Assembly (NCBI GenBank): GCA_947628075.1
Contig: CANQYF010000007.1
Coordinates: 1 to 25,089 of the forward strand
Length of the DNA stretch: 25,089 nucleotides
Reading direction: 5' to 3'
Origin: an uncultured Bacilli bacterium
GTDB taxonomy: Bacteria > Bacillota_I > Bacilli_A > RF39 > UBA660
Below, in pieces: positions 5,980 through 14,600 of this stretch (position 1 is its first letter; each line of letters opens with the position of its first letter). The notes below the pieces were generated by a model. That model worked only from the letters and a program-made list of their open reading frames with translations. It did not search any database and had not been told where the DNA came from. The position numbers were made by a program, and so were the translations under genes.

Positions 5980-7386
5980 ATGAAAAAATTAAAAGAACCC
6001 TTAATTATAAAAATATTTTTGATAATTTATTTTATCTTTTCTACATTTTTAATAATAACATTTTTGATTACCAAAATTGAATTATTTAGTATTATAAAAT
6101 ATGTTTTAATATTACTTTTAGTTGGTTTTGGAATTTATTTAATGCGACATAAGCAATTGCCAAATTTAAGAAATAGTTATTATTTACTATTGGCACTTGC
6201 AATCTTTTTTCATATAATACTACTATTTTTACCATATAAAACTCCAGTAAGTGATTATGCAAGCTTTTATAATAATGCAGTTTCTATTGCCAAAAATAAT
6301 ACATTTTTTGATGCAAAGTATATAGCTTTATTTCCTCATTTGGGCGGTTATATATTTCTAATTGGTTTAGTTATGAAAGTGCTTTCAACAAAATATTTTG
6401 TTTATGTTTTAGTTAATATTCTCTTTGATTTTTTCGGAAGCTTTATTATTTATCAGATATTTAAGAGGCAAAATGAAACCGAACTTGGCAAAATTGGGTC
6501 ATTGATTTGGTTACTTAATCCCATCAATATTGTTTGGTGTTCAGCTTGTATTCCGGTAATTGTTTTCCAAAATCTATTTTTACTAATTATATATCTATTT
6601 CAAATAACTATTTCTTCTTGGAAGAAGATGCCCAAATTTCTATTATATAGTTTTCTTCTTGGGATAATTTTAGGAATAGCTAATTTATTTAGACCAATTA
6701 TTATTGTTGTTATAATTGCTATTTTCTTATATTATTTTTATCTCTTTTTATCGAAATATAAGATTTGGCCTCTTTTGATTAGTATATTACTAATATTAAT
6801 TCCTTATTTTACTATATCAAAAATTAATACAGCAGTAATAAGTAATATTAGTGGGTATGAAGTATCTGGTATGCCGGGCTGGAATGTTTATGTCGGCTCA
6901 ACAGGTAAATGTGGTAAATGGACAACTAAAGTTGGAAAAGAATTTGATAATAAAATTAGAGAAGATGATTTTAAAACCGCCAATATTCATCAATATTTTT
7001 TGAATAAAGGAGTTAAAAATTATCAAAATCGTAGTTTAAATAAAAATATATCATTTATAAGTGCAAAATTTAAATTTCTGAGTACTAATATAAATGGGTT
7101 AACTACTAAAAGAATGCGAGTTCAAGTTGATACCCCCAAAATTTTATTAGATATTATAGATTTTACTTCCATCATATTTGTTGCCTTTTGCTTTTTAAGT
7201 ATGATTGCTAGTAATTTAAAATATTTAAAAAATAATCAAAATAAGATGTTACTTTTTTATGATTTATTAATTATAGGATGTACTTTGGCTCATTTATTAT
7301 TAGAAGTAAGTCCAAGATATTTTATTCCTGTTTTATGTCCAATATTAGTTTGTGGTTTAACATTTTTTAAAAAAGAGGTGAAGTAA
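5980..7386 (+). CDS. GT-C family membrane glycosyltransferase
   Basis: The product has 468 residues and about 10-12 membrane segments. It fits the GT-C/GT39-like fold (PMT, ArnT, YfhO type), in which a sugar is moved from a polyisoprenyl-phosphate donor to an acceptor on the outer face. Supporting signs are an acidic PVSDYASFYNNA segment (89-100, Asp92 the likely catalytic acid) after the second or third helix, FPHLGGYIFLIG (118-129), and NLFRP (235-239) between later helices. Sequence conservation in such proteins is low, so the call rests largely on topology and on the next two genes. Together they form a three-component glycosylation set. The acceptor, for example teichoic or lipoteichoic acid, is unknown. 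Confidence 0.75.
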   Translation: MKKLKEPLIIKIFLIIYFIFSTFLIITFLITKIELFSIIKYVLILLLVGFGIYLMRHKQLPNLRNSYYLLLALAIFFHIILLFLPYKTPVSDYASFYNNAVSIAKNNTFFDAKYIALFPHLGGYIFLIGLVMKVLSTKYFVYVLVNILFDFFGSFIIYQIFKRQNETELGKIGSLIWLLNPINIVWCSACIPVIVFQNLFLLIIYLFQITISSWKKMPKFLLYSFLLGIILGIANLFRPIIIVVIIAIFLYYFYLFLSKYKIWPLLISILLILIPYFTISKINTAVISNISGYEVSGMPGWNVYVGSTGKCGKWTTKVGKEFDNKIREDDFKTANIHQYFLNKGVKNYQNRSLNKNISFISAKFKFLSTNINGLTTKRMRVQVDTPKILLDIIDFTSIIFVAFCFLSMIASNLKYLKNNQNKMLLFYDLLIIGCTLAHLLLEVSPRYFIPVLCPILVCGLTFFKKEVK

Positions 7387-7388
7387 AA

Positions 7389-8348
7389 ATGAAGACACTT
7401 TATATGGTAATACCATGTTATAATGAAGAAGAAGTATTAAAAGATACTGCAAAAGAATTAAAAAATAAATTAGAAGATTTAATCTCCAAGAAAAAGATAA
7501 ATAAAAAAAGTAAAATAATGTTTGTGAATGATGGTTCTAAAGATCGAACTTGGGATATTATTTGTGAACTTACTAAAGAAGATAATATTTTTGCTGGATT
7601 AAAATTATCTCGAAATCGAGGACACCAAAATGCGTTACTTGCGGGGCTTATGTACGCTAAAGATAAATGTGATATCGCTATCTCAATGGATGCTGACTTA
7701 CAAGATGATATTAATGTTATTGATGAGATGATAGAACAAAATAATTTAGGTATTGATATAGTTTATGGTGTAAGAAGCAGTCGTAAAAAAGATTCTTTTT
7801 TCAAAAGATTTACAGCCCAAAGTTTTTATAAATTAATGAAATTATTAGATGTTGATATTGTTTATAATCATGCTGACTTTCGTTTAATGAGTAAAAGAAG
7901 TTTAGAAGCATTAAGTGAGTTTAAAGAAGTTAATTTGTTTTTAAGAGGGTTAGTTCCTTTATTAGGATTTAAAAGTTCAAAGGTTTATTATGAGCGTAAT
8001 AAAAGATTAAAAGGGGTAAGTAAATATCCATTAAAAAAGATGCTTTCCTTTGCATTTGATGGTATTACATCTTTTAGTGTTAAACCTTTAAGAATGATTT
8101 TAGGATTAGGATTTATAATTTTAATTGGTAGTATTTTTATCATGATTTATTCTATTGTGGTGAAATTTTTAGGTCAAACAGTAGATGGTTGGACATTTAT
8201 AATGTTATCTATTTGGTTTATTGGGGGCGTCCAAATGGTTTCCATTGGCGTAATTGGTGAATATATTGGTAAAATGTATAATGAAACTAAACAAAGACCA
8301 AGATATATAATTGAGGAAGTTGTTGATAATAATGAAAAAGATAATTGA
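7389..8348 (+). CDS. Polyisoprenyl-phosphate glycosyltransferase, GT2 (GtrB/CsbB-like)
   Basis: The enzyme has 319 residues and transfers a sugar from a nucleotide donor to undecaprenyl phosphate on the inner face. The GT-A domain shows IPCYNEEEVL (8-17), FVNDGSKDRTW (45-55), LSRNRGHQNALLAG (73-86) and MDADLQDD (100-107, with the DXD at 101-103). HADFRLMS (161-168) and the LKGVSKYPL region (208-215) are also typical. Two C-terminal helices (about 236-260 and 268-292) are followed by GEYIGKMYNETKQRPRYII. Length and layout match GtrB, CsbB and YkoT. It starts 2 nt after the GT-C gene and overlaps the GtrA gene by 17 nt, so the three are co-transcribed. Confidence 0.92.
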   Translation: MKTLYMVIPCYNEEEVLKDTAKELKNKLEDLISKKKINKKSKIMFVNDGSKDRTWDIICELTKEDNIFAGLKLSRNRGHQNALLAGLMYAKDKCDIAISMDADLQDDINVIDEMIEQNNLGIDIVYGVRSSRKKDSFFKRFTAQSFYKLMKLLDVDIVYNHADFRLMSKRSLEALSEFKEVNLFLRGLVPLLGFKSSKVYYERNKRLKGVSKYPLKKMLSFAFDGITSFSVKPLRMILGLGFIILIGSIFIMIYSIVVKFLGQTVDGWTFIMLSIWFIGGVQMVSIGVIGEYIGKMYNETKQRPRYIIEEVVDNNEKDN

Positions 8349-8757
8349 AATTTATAAAAAATATAATGAAGTGATAAATTATTTAATAGTGGGTGTATTA
8401 ACTACAGTTATATGTTTAATAGTATATTATATTTGTGTTTTTACATTTTTAAATCCTAATATTCCTTTTGAGTTACAACTTGCTAATGTTATATCTTGGC
8501 TTGTCGCGGTTATTTTTGCCTATGTAATGAATCGCCGAGTTGTCTTTAAAAGTAAAGATAAGAATGTCACTAAAGAAGCTTTCAAATTTTTTATTGCTCG
8601 TTTAATAACTTTATTTATTGATATGGCTTTTATGTTTGGAACAGTTACAATATTAAAACTGAATGACAAAATAATGAAAATTATTTCTAATATTATAGTT
8701 ATTATTTTAAATTATATTTTTAGCAAATTATTTATTTTTCTAAAAAAGAATTCTTAA
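8332..8757 (+). CDS. GtrA/GtcA-family membrane protein (lipid-linked sugar flippase)
   Basis: The product has 141 residues and four membrane segments, and belongs to the GtrA family thought to flip polyisoprenyl-phosphate sugars across the membrane. Hallmarks are an early NYLIVGVLTT segment (16-25), FAYVMNRRVVF (62-72) after helix 2, and NYIFSKLFIF (127-136) at the end. The ATG at 8332 has GAGGAAG upstream. A TTG start at 8311 is possible but has no better ribosome site. It overlaps the GT2 gene and is followed by a hairpin terminator. Its job is to supply the donor made by the GT2 enzyme to the GT-C transferase. Confidence 0.9.
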   Translation: MKKIIEIYKKYNEVINYLIVGVLTTVICLIVYYICVFTFLNPNIPFELQLANVISWLVAVIFAYVMNRRVVFKSKDKNVTKEAFKFFIARLITLFIDMAFMFGTVTILKLNDKIMKIISNIIVIILNYIFSKLFIFLKKNS

Positions 8758-8769
8758 TTAAAAATAGAG

Positions 8770-8794
8770 TTAACACATAAGTGCTAATTTTTTT
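8770..8794 (+). terminator. Hairpin terminator after the glycosylation operon
   Basis: TTAACAC (8770-8776) pairs with GTGCTAA (8781-8787) around ATAA, with one A-C mismatch, followed by seven T. Confidence 0.6.
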
Positions 8795-8800
8795 AAATTT

Positions 8801-8834
8801 TGTAACAAATTAATAAGAAAAAAGTATATATAAT
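8801..8834 (+). promoter_or_regulatory. Promoter region of the ECF sigma gene
   Basis: TATAAT (8829-8834) could serve SigA, but its -35 position is only A/T. TGTAAC (8801-8806) followed 17 nt later by GTAT (8824-8827) resembles an ECF promoter (the B. subtilis SigW type is TGAAAC-N16-CGTA). That would fit self-activation by the sigma factor encoded next. The overlap of two readings keeps this tentative. Confidence 0.4.
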
Positions 8835-8851
8835 GAACGGAGTAAATAATT

Positions 8852-9340
8852 ATGGCTCAAGATTTTGAAGAAATTTATGCTAAATATTATCAAAGTATAT
8901 ATAGATATCTTTTGGCAATTTCAAAAAATAAAGAAATTGCGGAAGAAATAACTCAGGAAACATTTTATAAAGCTTTAAAAAATATAAAAAAATATAATCC
9001 GGATTATAAAATGCTAACATGGTTATGTAATATTGCTAAAAATACTTATTATACAACTTATAAAAAAAGTCAAAGATATACTTTACTTGATGATAATTTA
9101 GAAGAAAATGAAAAATCAATTATTGATAAGATAATTAGTAATGAAACAAATGAAGAGTTATTAAGAATAATTCATAATTTAGATGAGCCTTACAAGGAAG
9201 TCTTTACTTTGCGAGTTTATGGCGATATATCTTTTAAACAGATAGGTAATATATTTAATAAAACAGAAAGTTGGGCCAGAGTAACTTTCTACCGTTCAAA
9301 AATGAAAATAAAGGAGAGTTTAAATGAAAAAGAATTGTAA
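8852..9340 (+). CDS. ECF-type RNA polymerase sigma factor
   Basis: The product has 162 residues and only the sigma-2 and sigma-4 regions, as in ECF (group 4) sigma factors. Region 2 covers about residues 5-72, with the AEEITQETFYKAL core binding segment and TWLCNIAKN. Region 4 covers about 105-158, with LDEPYKEVFTLRVYGDISFKQIG and a helix-turn-helix ending in FYRSKMKIKESL. The start has CGGAG upstream. It overlaps by 17 nt with the zinc-finger anti-sigma gene, the usual sign of a sigma/anti-sigma pair. Targets cannot be named from this window. The promoter hints at self-activation. Confidence 0.92.
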   Translation: MAQDFEEIYAKYYQSIYRYLLAISKNKEIAEEITQETFYKALKNIKKYNPDYKMLTWLCNIAKNTYYTTYKKSQRYTLLDDNLEENEKSIIDKIISNETNEELLRIIHNLDEPYKEVFTLRVYGDISFKQIGNIFNKTESWARVTFYRSKMKIKESLNEKEL

Positions 9341-10232
9341 TATAATTCGTGATTTATTACCTTTGTATTTAGATAATGTCTGTTCACAAGAATCACATGA
9401 TTTAGTGAGTGAACATTTAAAAGATTGTTCTCAATGCCAAGGATATTTGGAAGCATTAAAGTGTAATATTCAAAGTGTTAAAACAAAAGAGGTTGGATCT
9501 TTTAAAAAATTTCTAAAAACAGTTAATTTTAAAATAGTTAGAAATAGTCTTATAATTACAGTAGTTATTTTATTAGGATTAGTTGTTATGGGTAAAGCTT
9601 TAGATAATTTTGAATATAGTGTGCCATATAATGATGATATGGAAATCCTTTTTTGGGATAAAGATTGGTATAGTAAAAGTTGGAATTTTCAATTTTCTAA
9701 CACTAGAGGTGGTTATGCCTATGGTACTTATGTAAAAACTGAAGAAGATGGGAAACCACTTAATTTAATTTTTATAACTTGGAAAACAAATTTATTAGAA
9801 AATATGCATAAATATCATAAATTAAGTGCTGGGCCTGATAATATTTCTTATGATAGTATTGATCCAAATGAACAAATGAAAGTGTATTATACTAAAGAGA
9901 ATTTAGAAAAAATAGAATCCGCTAATAAAAATGAATTAGAGCAAATAATAAAAAATTCAAAATTAATATTTACTAAAGATGTAATGACATCAAATATTAC
10001 TTGTCATTTATTAGATGAAGAATATAATTATGCATTAACTTATTATAAAATTAATAAACAAATTATTAAAAGTGAAGGTGATAATAATCTCCCTCATGCT
10101 TTAGTAGAACAAATAACTGGTGTTGATGGTAACTATAAGAGTGTATGGTTTCCGGGAGACAGTTATGATGAGGTATATAACAAAATCAATGATTACATGA
10201 AAAATTTAGGAGGTAGTTGCAAGAGTAATTAA
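9324..10232 (+). CDS. Membrane anti-sigma factor with N-terminal zinc finger
   Basis: The product has 302 residues. The cytoplasmic N-terminus begins CNIIRDLLPLYLDNVCS and carries HLKDCSQC (31-38; His31, Cys35, Cys38), the H-x3-C-x2-C signature of zinc-binding anti-sigma domains. One membrane helix (about 74-90) follows, then about 210 residues outside the cell that I do not recognise. Long outer domains suggest direct sensing of an envelope signal or control by proteolysis. It is translationally coupled to the ECF sigma gene upstream (17-nt overlap, AAGGAG ribosome site inside the sigma gene). Most likely it holds that sigma at the membrane until a stress signal arrives. Confidence 0.87.
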   Translation: MKKNCNIIRDLLPLYLDNVCSQESHDLVSEHLKDCSQCQGYLEALKCNIQSVKTKEVGSFKKFLKTVNFKIVRNSLIITVVILLGLVVMGKALDNFEYSVPYNDDMEILFWDKDWYSKSWNFQFSNTRGGYAYGTYVKTEEDGKPLNLIFITWKTNLLENMHKYHKLSAGPDNISYDSIDPNEQMKVYYTKENLEKIESANKNELEQIIKNSKLIFTKDVMTSNITCHLLDEEYNYALTYYKINKQIIKSEGDNNLPHALVEQITGVDGNYKSVWFPGDSYDEVYNKINDYMKNLGGSCKSN

Positions 10233-10264
10233 AATAATTTATAGCATTATTTAAAGGAATATAG

Positions 10265-10270
10265 TATAAT
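10265..10270 (+). promoter_or_regulatory. -10 element upstream of the FNT-like gene
   Basis: TATAAT lies 31 nt before the ATG at 10302. An in-frame ATG at 10269 falls inside this box, which argues for the later start. The -35 is weak. Confidence 0.45.
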
Positions 10271-10301
10271 GAGTTCAGCAAATATGTTATTGGAGATAAG
10301 T

Positions 10302-10922
10302 ATGAAGAAGTATTTAGAATATATCATAAAAGGTTTTTATGCCGGTCTATTAATTAGTATCGGTGGCATTGCTTACTTAGCTATCGAAAATAAAATGCTG
10401 GGCTCATTTCTTTTTTCGTTTGGTTTACTTACTGTTTGTATGTATTCCTTTAATTTATTCACCGGTAAAGTAGGGTATCTATTAGTCAATAAGTTTAATT
10501 ATCTTATTGAATTATTATTATCATTATTAGGGAACTTTTTAGGAACCTTAGTCGTAGGTAATTTAATGCGTTTAACTAGATTTAATAGTTATATTCTATT
10601 AGCAACTAATCTAGTTAATAATAAGTTAAATGATAATATTTTAAGTATATTTATTTTAGCAATATTCTGTGGTATGATTATGTATATTGCTGTTAATAAT
10701 TATAAAAATGCTAAAGATCCTTTAGGAAAATATCTGGCTATATTTATGGGTGTTATGGTATTCATTTTATGTGGCTTTGAACATTGTGTTGCTAATATGT
10801 TTTATTTTAGTATCGCTGGTGTTTACTCGCTTAAAGCTTTCTATTATATAATTATGATGATTTTAGGAAATAGTCTAGGCTCTTTAATAATAGCAATATA
10901 TGATATTAAATTTAATAAGTAA
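10302..10922 (+). CDS. FNT-family (formate/nitrite transporter-like) membrane protein, short
   Basis: The product has 206 residues and about six membrane segments. FNT-like signs are the N-terminal GFYAGLLISIGG (11-22), LFTGKVGYL (52-60, where many members have TGN), FCGMIMYIAVNNYK (122-135) in the middle, and CGFEHCVANMFYF (157-169) with the pore His161. GNSLGSLIIA (189-198) matches the last helix. Typical FNT channels have 250-280 residues, so this is a compact or divergent member. The permeant anion (formate, nitrite, lactate, hydrosulphide) cannot be told. The ATG at 10302 has GGAG 6 nt upstream. It is followed 11 nt later by the phosphodiesterase gene and probably shares its transcript. 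Confidence 0.75.
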   Translation: MKKYLEYIIKGFYAGLLISIGGIAYLAIENKMLGSFLFSFGLLTVCMYSFNLFTGKVGYLLVNKFNYLIELLLSLLGNFLGTLVVGNLMRLTRFNSYILLATNLVNNKLNDNILSIFILAIFCGMIMYIAVNNYKNAKDPLGKYLAIFMGVMVFILCGFEHCVANMFYFSIAGVYSLKAFYYIIMMILGNSLGSLIIAIYDIKFNK

Positions 10923-10933
10923 TAAGGAGTAAT

Positions 10934-12754
10934 ATGAAAAAAGTAAAAACTATTTTAACATCTTTAAATTATAATCGCCGGGCATTAATTAATTTTGAAC
11001 TTATTTATAAAATAATTTCCACAATTATATTTGTACCGTTATTTTTAGCTATATTTAATTTAGTAATGAAATTATCGGGTTATACTTATTTAACATTTGA
11101 AAATATTTTCTCTTTTTTATTAAATCCTATTTCCTTAGTTATGTTACTTTTATTAATAGTTATTATGACTTTTTATTCTTTAATCGATATTAGTACAATT
11201 ATAATTATATTAGATAGTTCTTATCAAAAGGAAAAAATAACAGCAAAAGAAGCATTTTTAATCGCTTTTAATAAAATAAAAAAGGTTTTTAATCATAAAA
11301 ATTTTTCAATCGCTTTTCTTATTTTATTTTTAATTCCTTTTTTAAACTTAGGTATTTCTTCTAGTTTTATATCAACTTTAAAAGTACCAGAATTTATTAT
11401 GGATTTTATTATTAATAATAAAATGTTATGTTTAATCTATATTGTAGTTATAATTGGTTTATGTTTTCTTTTATTTAGATGGATTTATTCTCTTCATTAC
11501 TTTATTTTAGAAGAATTAAATTTTAAGGAAGCTAGAAAGAAGAGTATTAATTTAAGTAAAAAAAATAAAATAACTGATTTTTTGGTTATTGTGCTAACAC
11601 AAATATGTATTTCATTATTATATATAATTTTTGTTTTATTTGGTATTTTCTTAATTGTTTTAGTAAATAAAATTTTTGGTCATAGTAATTTAATTAGTAA
11701 TCTTACTATAACTATTATTTGGCTTTTTATTGCGATATCTTTTCTTATTTTTACACTTTTAGCAACTCCCATAAGTTATGCTTCTATAAGTGTCTTATAT
11801 TATTCTCATAAAGACAAAAGAAATGAAAAAATTAAACACTTAAAAATTAATCATAAAGAAGTCAAAAAACAAAATAAATTATTTAATATATTTAAAATAA
11901 CAGTTGCATTAATAACTATTTTTTGTGGCACAATATTTACTTATTGTATATTAAATGGTAAATATAATTTTAATATTGAATATATAAGAACTATGGAAGT
12001 AACAGCGCATAGAGGAGCATCTGCTTTATATCCTGAAAATACTATGGCAGCTTTTCGGGGTGCTAAAGAACTAGGAGCAGATTGGATAGAACTTGATGTT
12101 CAACAAACCAAAGATAAAAAGTTAATTGTATTACATGATACTAATTTAAAAAGAACCACGGGTTTAAATAAAAATACTTGGGAAGCTACTTATGAAGAAA
12201 TTCAAAAATTAGATGCTGGTAGTTTCTTTAGTCAAGAATTTAAAGGCGAAAAAATCCCAACTTTAGAAGAAGTTATCGAATTTGCTAAAGAAAATAATAT
12301 AAAGCTTAATATTGAATTAAAACCAACTGGTTTTGAAAGTGATTTTGAAAAATCAGTGGTAGATGTAATTAATAAATATGATTTTGCTCAAAATTGTGTA
12401 ATTACTTCTCAAGTTTATAAAGTCTTAAAAAATGTCAAAGAATATAATAAAGATGTAAAGACTGTCTATGTTATGAGTCTTGCCTATGGAAATATAACAA
12501 AGTTATTAGTAGCGGATCATTTTAGTATTGAAGCCTCTAGTGTTAATAAAAGTTTAGTTAAAAGAGTTCATAATGCAGGTAAAGAATTATATGTTTGGAC
12601 CGTTAATACAGAAGAAAATATGCAAAAAATGATTAATTTAAAAGTTGATAATATTATTACTGATAATATTACTTTAGCTAAAGATACAATAACTAAAAGT
12701 AAGACTAGTAATATAATTCAAGAATATATAAAATTAATTAATAATTTATTTTAA
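10934..12754 (+). CDS. Membrane-fused glycerophosphodiester phosphodiesterase
   Basis: The product has 606 residues. The N-terminal half (about 1-340) has some seven hydrophobic segments and matches the membrane domain often fused to this enzyme in Firmicutes. The C-terminal half is a GDPD TIM barrel: VTAHRGASALYPENT (356-370, His359 and Arg360), IELDVQQTKD (385-394, Glu386 and Asp388), VLHDTNLKRTTG (399-410, His401), LNIELKP (458-464, Glu461) and a late VWTVNTEENM stretch. It hydrolyses glycerophosphodiesters to glycerol 3-phosphate and an alcohol, probably outside or at the membrane. It could act on deacylated lipid or teichoic acid glycerophosphate. It lies between the FNT-like and MmcQ genes with gaps of 11 and 9 nt. 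Confidence 0.92.
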   Translation: MKKVKTILTSLNYNRRALINFELIYKIISTIIFVPLFLAIFNLVMKLSGYTYLTFENIFSFLLNPISLVMLLLLIVIMTFYSLIDISTIIIILDSSYQKEKITAKEAFLIAFNKIKKVFNHKNFSIAFLILFLIPFLNLGISSSFISTLKVPEFIMDFIINNKMLCLIYIVVIIGLCFLLFRWIYSLHYFILEELNFKEARKKSINLSKKNKITDFLVIVLTQICISLLYIIFVLFGIFLIVLVNKIFGHSNLISNLTITIIWLFIAISFLIFTLLATPISYASISVLYYSHKDKRNEKIKHLKINHKEVKKQNKLFNIFKITVALITIFCGTIFTYCILNGKYNFNIEYIRTMEVTAHRGASALYPENTMAAFRGAKELGADWIELDVQQTKDKKLIVLHDTNLKRTTGLNKNTWEATYEEIQKLDAGSFFSQEFKGEKIPTLEEVIEFAKENNIKLNIELKPTGFESDFEKSVVDVINKYDFAQNCVITSQVYKVLKNVKEYNKDVKTVYVMSLAYGNITKLLVADHFSIEASSVNKSLVKRVHNAGKELYVWTVNTEENMQKMINLKVDNIITDNITLAKDTITKSKTSNIIQEYIKLINNLF

Positions 12755-12763
12755 GGATTATAA

Positions 12764-13438
12764 ATGAGAAATTTAGATAATATTTTTAAAAATAGAAATA
12801 TCATTAATGAAAAATTATTAGCATATGGTTTTATAAAAAATGCTAATGATTATATATATGAACAAAATATTAGTAATAATCATTTTAAAGTAATAATTAA
12901 TCTAAATGAAACTAATAAATATTCAAAAGTAATAGATTTATATTTAAATGAAGAATATCTATTAGTTGATGTTCATTCAGTTACGGGTGAATTTGTTGGT
13001 AAAATTAAAGATGAATATGATAAAATTTTAAATGATATTGTCCAAAGTTGTAGTGTTCCTTATGTTTTTGGTAGTAAATCATCTAAAAAAGTAATTCAAT
13101 ATATTAATGATAAATATCATGATGAACTAGAATATTTATGGCCAAAATTTCCTAGTAATGCTATATGGCGTAATAAAACAAATAATAAATGGTATGGTAT
13201 ATTAATGGTAATATCTAAAACAAAATTAGGAATTAATAAAGAGGAAGAAATAGAAATAATTGATTTAAGATATCCTCAAGAAAAAATTACAGAAATCATC
13301 GATAATAAAAATATTTTTGCCGGATACCATATGAATAAAAATCATTGGATAACGATAATTCTTGATAATAATACTGATTTAAATTTAGTCTATAAATTAA
13401 TAGATATTAGTGTTAATTTATCATTAAATAGTAAGTAA
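12764..13438 (+). CDS. MmcQ/YjbR-family protein
   Basis: The product has 224 residues, with no membrane segment or signal peptide. The C-terminal half (about 125-220) shows the MmcQ/YjbR pattern: WPKFPSNAIWRNKTNNKWYG, then MVISKTKLGI, a middle IIDLRYPQEKI strand, and FAGYHMNKNHWITIIL. The fold is CyaY-like and linked to DNA binding in some members, but the biochemical role is not established. The N-terminal 110 residues are an extra segment often present in longer members. The gene starts 9 nt after the phosphodiesterase with AAGGAT as ribosome site, so it is the last gene of that operon. Confidence 0.8.
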   Translation: MRNLDNIFKNRNIINEKLLAYGFIKNANDYIYEQNISNNHFKVIINLNETNKYSKVIDLYLNEEYLLVDVHSVTGEFVGKIKDEYDKILNDIVQSCSVPYVFGSKSSKKVIQYINDKYHDELEYLWPKFPSNAIWRNKTNNKWYGILMVISKTKLGINKEEEIEIIDLRYPQEKITEIIDNKNIFAGYHMNKNHWITIILDNNTDLNLVYKLIDISVNLSLNSK

Positions 13439-13450
13439 TTTTGGTGTTAT

Positions 13451-13479
13451 TTGAATAACATATTGAAACATGGTAAAAT
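13451..13479 (+). promoter_or_regulatory. SigA-type promoter with extended -10
   Basis: TTGAAT (13451-13456), 17 nt, TAAAAT (13474-13479) with TGG just before the -10. It lies 29 nt before the ATG at 13509. Confidence 0.65.
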
Positions 13480-13508
13480 ATAAGCTAATAAAAAAAGGGT
13501 GATTTAAT

Positions 13509-14534
13509 ATGAATAAAAAAAAGAAAATAATCTTACTTATAATTTTAATTTTATTAATACTTAATATAACAATAATGATTGATTATCAAAAAAGTGGTAA
13601 AAGAAGATTTGATTTTGAAATTAAAAATTTCTTTATTAAGTTAAAAGAAGATAATTTAGAAAAAGATAATATAGATATTCTTTTAAAAGATTATCCCCAA
13701 TTTTTAGAAATAATTAAATCCGCTCATATAAAAATACCTATTTTAGAAAGCCTAGTTCCTCAAGGAATAACCATGATGGGAAAAAACATATTAATTTCTG
13801 CTTATGATTTTAATATGGCAAAAAGTTCGGTCATTTTTGTTTTAAACGAAAGCGGTAACGTTTTAAATATTATATCTTTAAATAATAAATCACACGTGGG
13901 TAGTATTTATTATGATGAGAAAAGAGATTTTTTATGGATTCCTGATGATAACGGTATCTTAAATGTTTATGAAGCTAAAGATTTTTTATCTAAAAAGAAT
14001 CTTAACCCTATATATCAGTTTAAAAATATAAGTACCGGTTTATTAAATTATTTAGATAAAAAGAAAAATGAAATAGCGTATTTTACGATTTATAATGATA
14101 TGTTATATATTGGTAGTTTTTCTAATCATGGTAAGGGTAAAATTAAAAAATATCAAATAATAGAATCAGAAGAGGGATTACAATTAATTTTTAAAAAAGA
14201 TTATCTTAGTCCTATTTTAGTGCAAGGTATGACTTTTTATAATTATAATAATGAAGATTATCTAATATTGAGTTCTTCTTATGGGCAAAAAAATGATTCG
14301 CATTTAGAAATTTATCAATTTGTTGATTCTAAAAAAGATATTACAAATATGCCGCGTCAGAAATTAACTTTACCGCCAATGGTAGAACAAATAACAATAT
14401 TTAATGATAGTCTCTATATTTTATTTGAATCAAGTGCTAGTAATTATTCTGATACTTTGACCAAAATTGAATATATTTGTGAATTAAATATAGAAGATTT
14501 GATTAGAAATTTTATTGAAAGTTTAAAAAATTAA
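13509..14534 (+). CDS. Membrane-anchored propeller-like protein, unknown function
   Basis: The product has 341 residues. A basic N-terminus (MNKKKK) and one helix (about 7-25) suggest export with the helix kept as an anchor; no lipobox Cys is seen. The outer part, from VPQGITMM onward, has repeated short beta-strand patterns such as ILISAYDF, HVGSIYYDEKRDFLWIPDDNG, MLYIGSFSNHGKG and VQGMTFYN. These resemble blades of a beta-propeller (NHL/YncE-like). I do not recognise a named family or a catalytic residue. It is transcribed alone from the promoter at 13451; only a weak AT hairpin follows. Confidence 0.65.
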   Translation: MNKKKKIILLIILILLILNITIMIDYQKSGKRRFDFEIKNFFIKLKEDNLEKDNIDILLKDYPQFLEIIKSAHIKIPILESLVPQGITMMGKNILISAYDFNMAKSSVIFVLNESGNVLNIISLNNKSHVGSIYYDEKRDFLWIPDDNGILNVYEAKDFLSKKNLNPIYQFKNISTGLLNYLDKKKNEIAYFTIYNDMLYIGSFSNHGKGKIKKYQIIESEEGLQLIFKKDYLSPILVQGMTFYNYNNEDYLILSSSYGQKNDSHLEIYQFVDSKKDITNMPRQKLTLPPMVEQITIFNDSLYILFESSASNYSDTLTKIEYICELNIEDLIRNFIESLKN

Positions 14535-14551
14535 AAATTTGCAATTTTTTT
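14533..14551 (+). terminator. Weak AT-only hairpin overlapping the next promoter
   Basis: AAAAATT (14533-14539) pairs with AATTTTT (14543-14549) around TGC, followed by a few T. The stem is all A-T. It overlaps the -35 of the promoter at 14539, so it is a doubtful terminator. Confidence 0.3.
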
Positions 14552-14567
14552 CTAAACAACATATAAT
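14539..14567 (+). promoter_or_regulatory. SigA-type promoter of the DUF1003-ABC operon
   Basis: TTGCAA (14539-14544), exactly 17 nt, TATAAT (14562-14567). AAAAGGAG at 14581 follows, before the ATG at 14601. Box sequences and spacing are the same as at 920-948. Confidence 0.8.
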
Positions 14568-14600
14568 GTTTTTAGTTGATAAAAGGAGTATTTAATAATT

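Noticed and set aside
13445..13460. TGTTAT/ATAACA hairpin as terminator of the MmcQ gene
   Set aside because: The 6-bp stem is not followed by a T tract, and it overlaps the -35 of a good promoter for the next gene.
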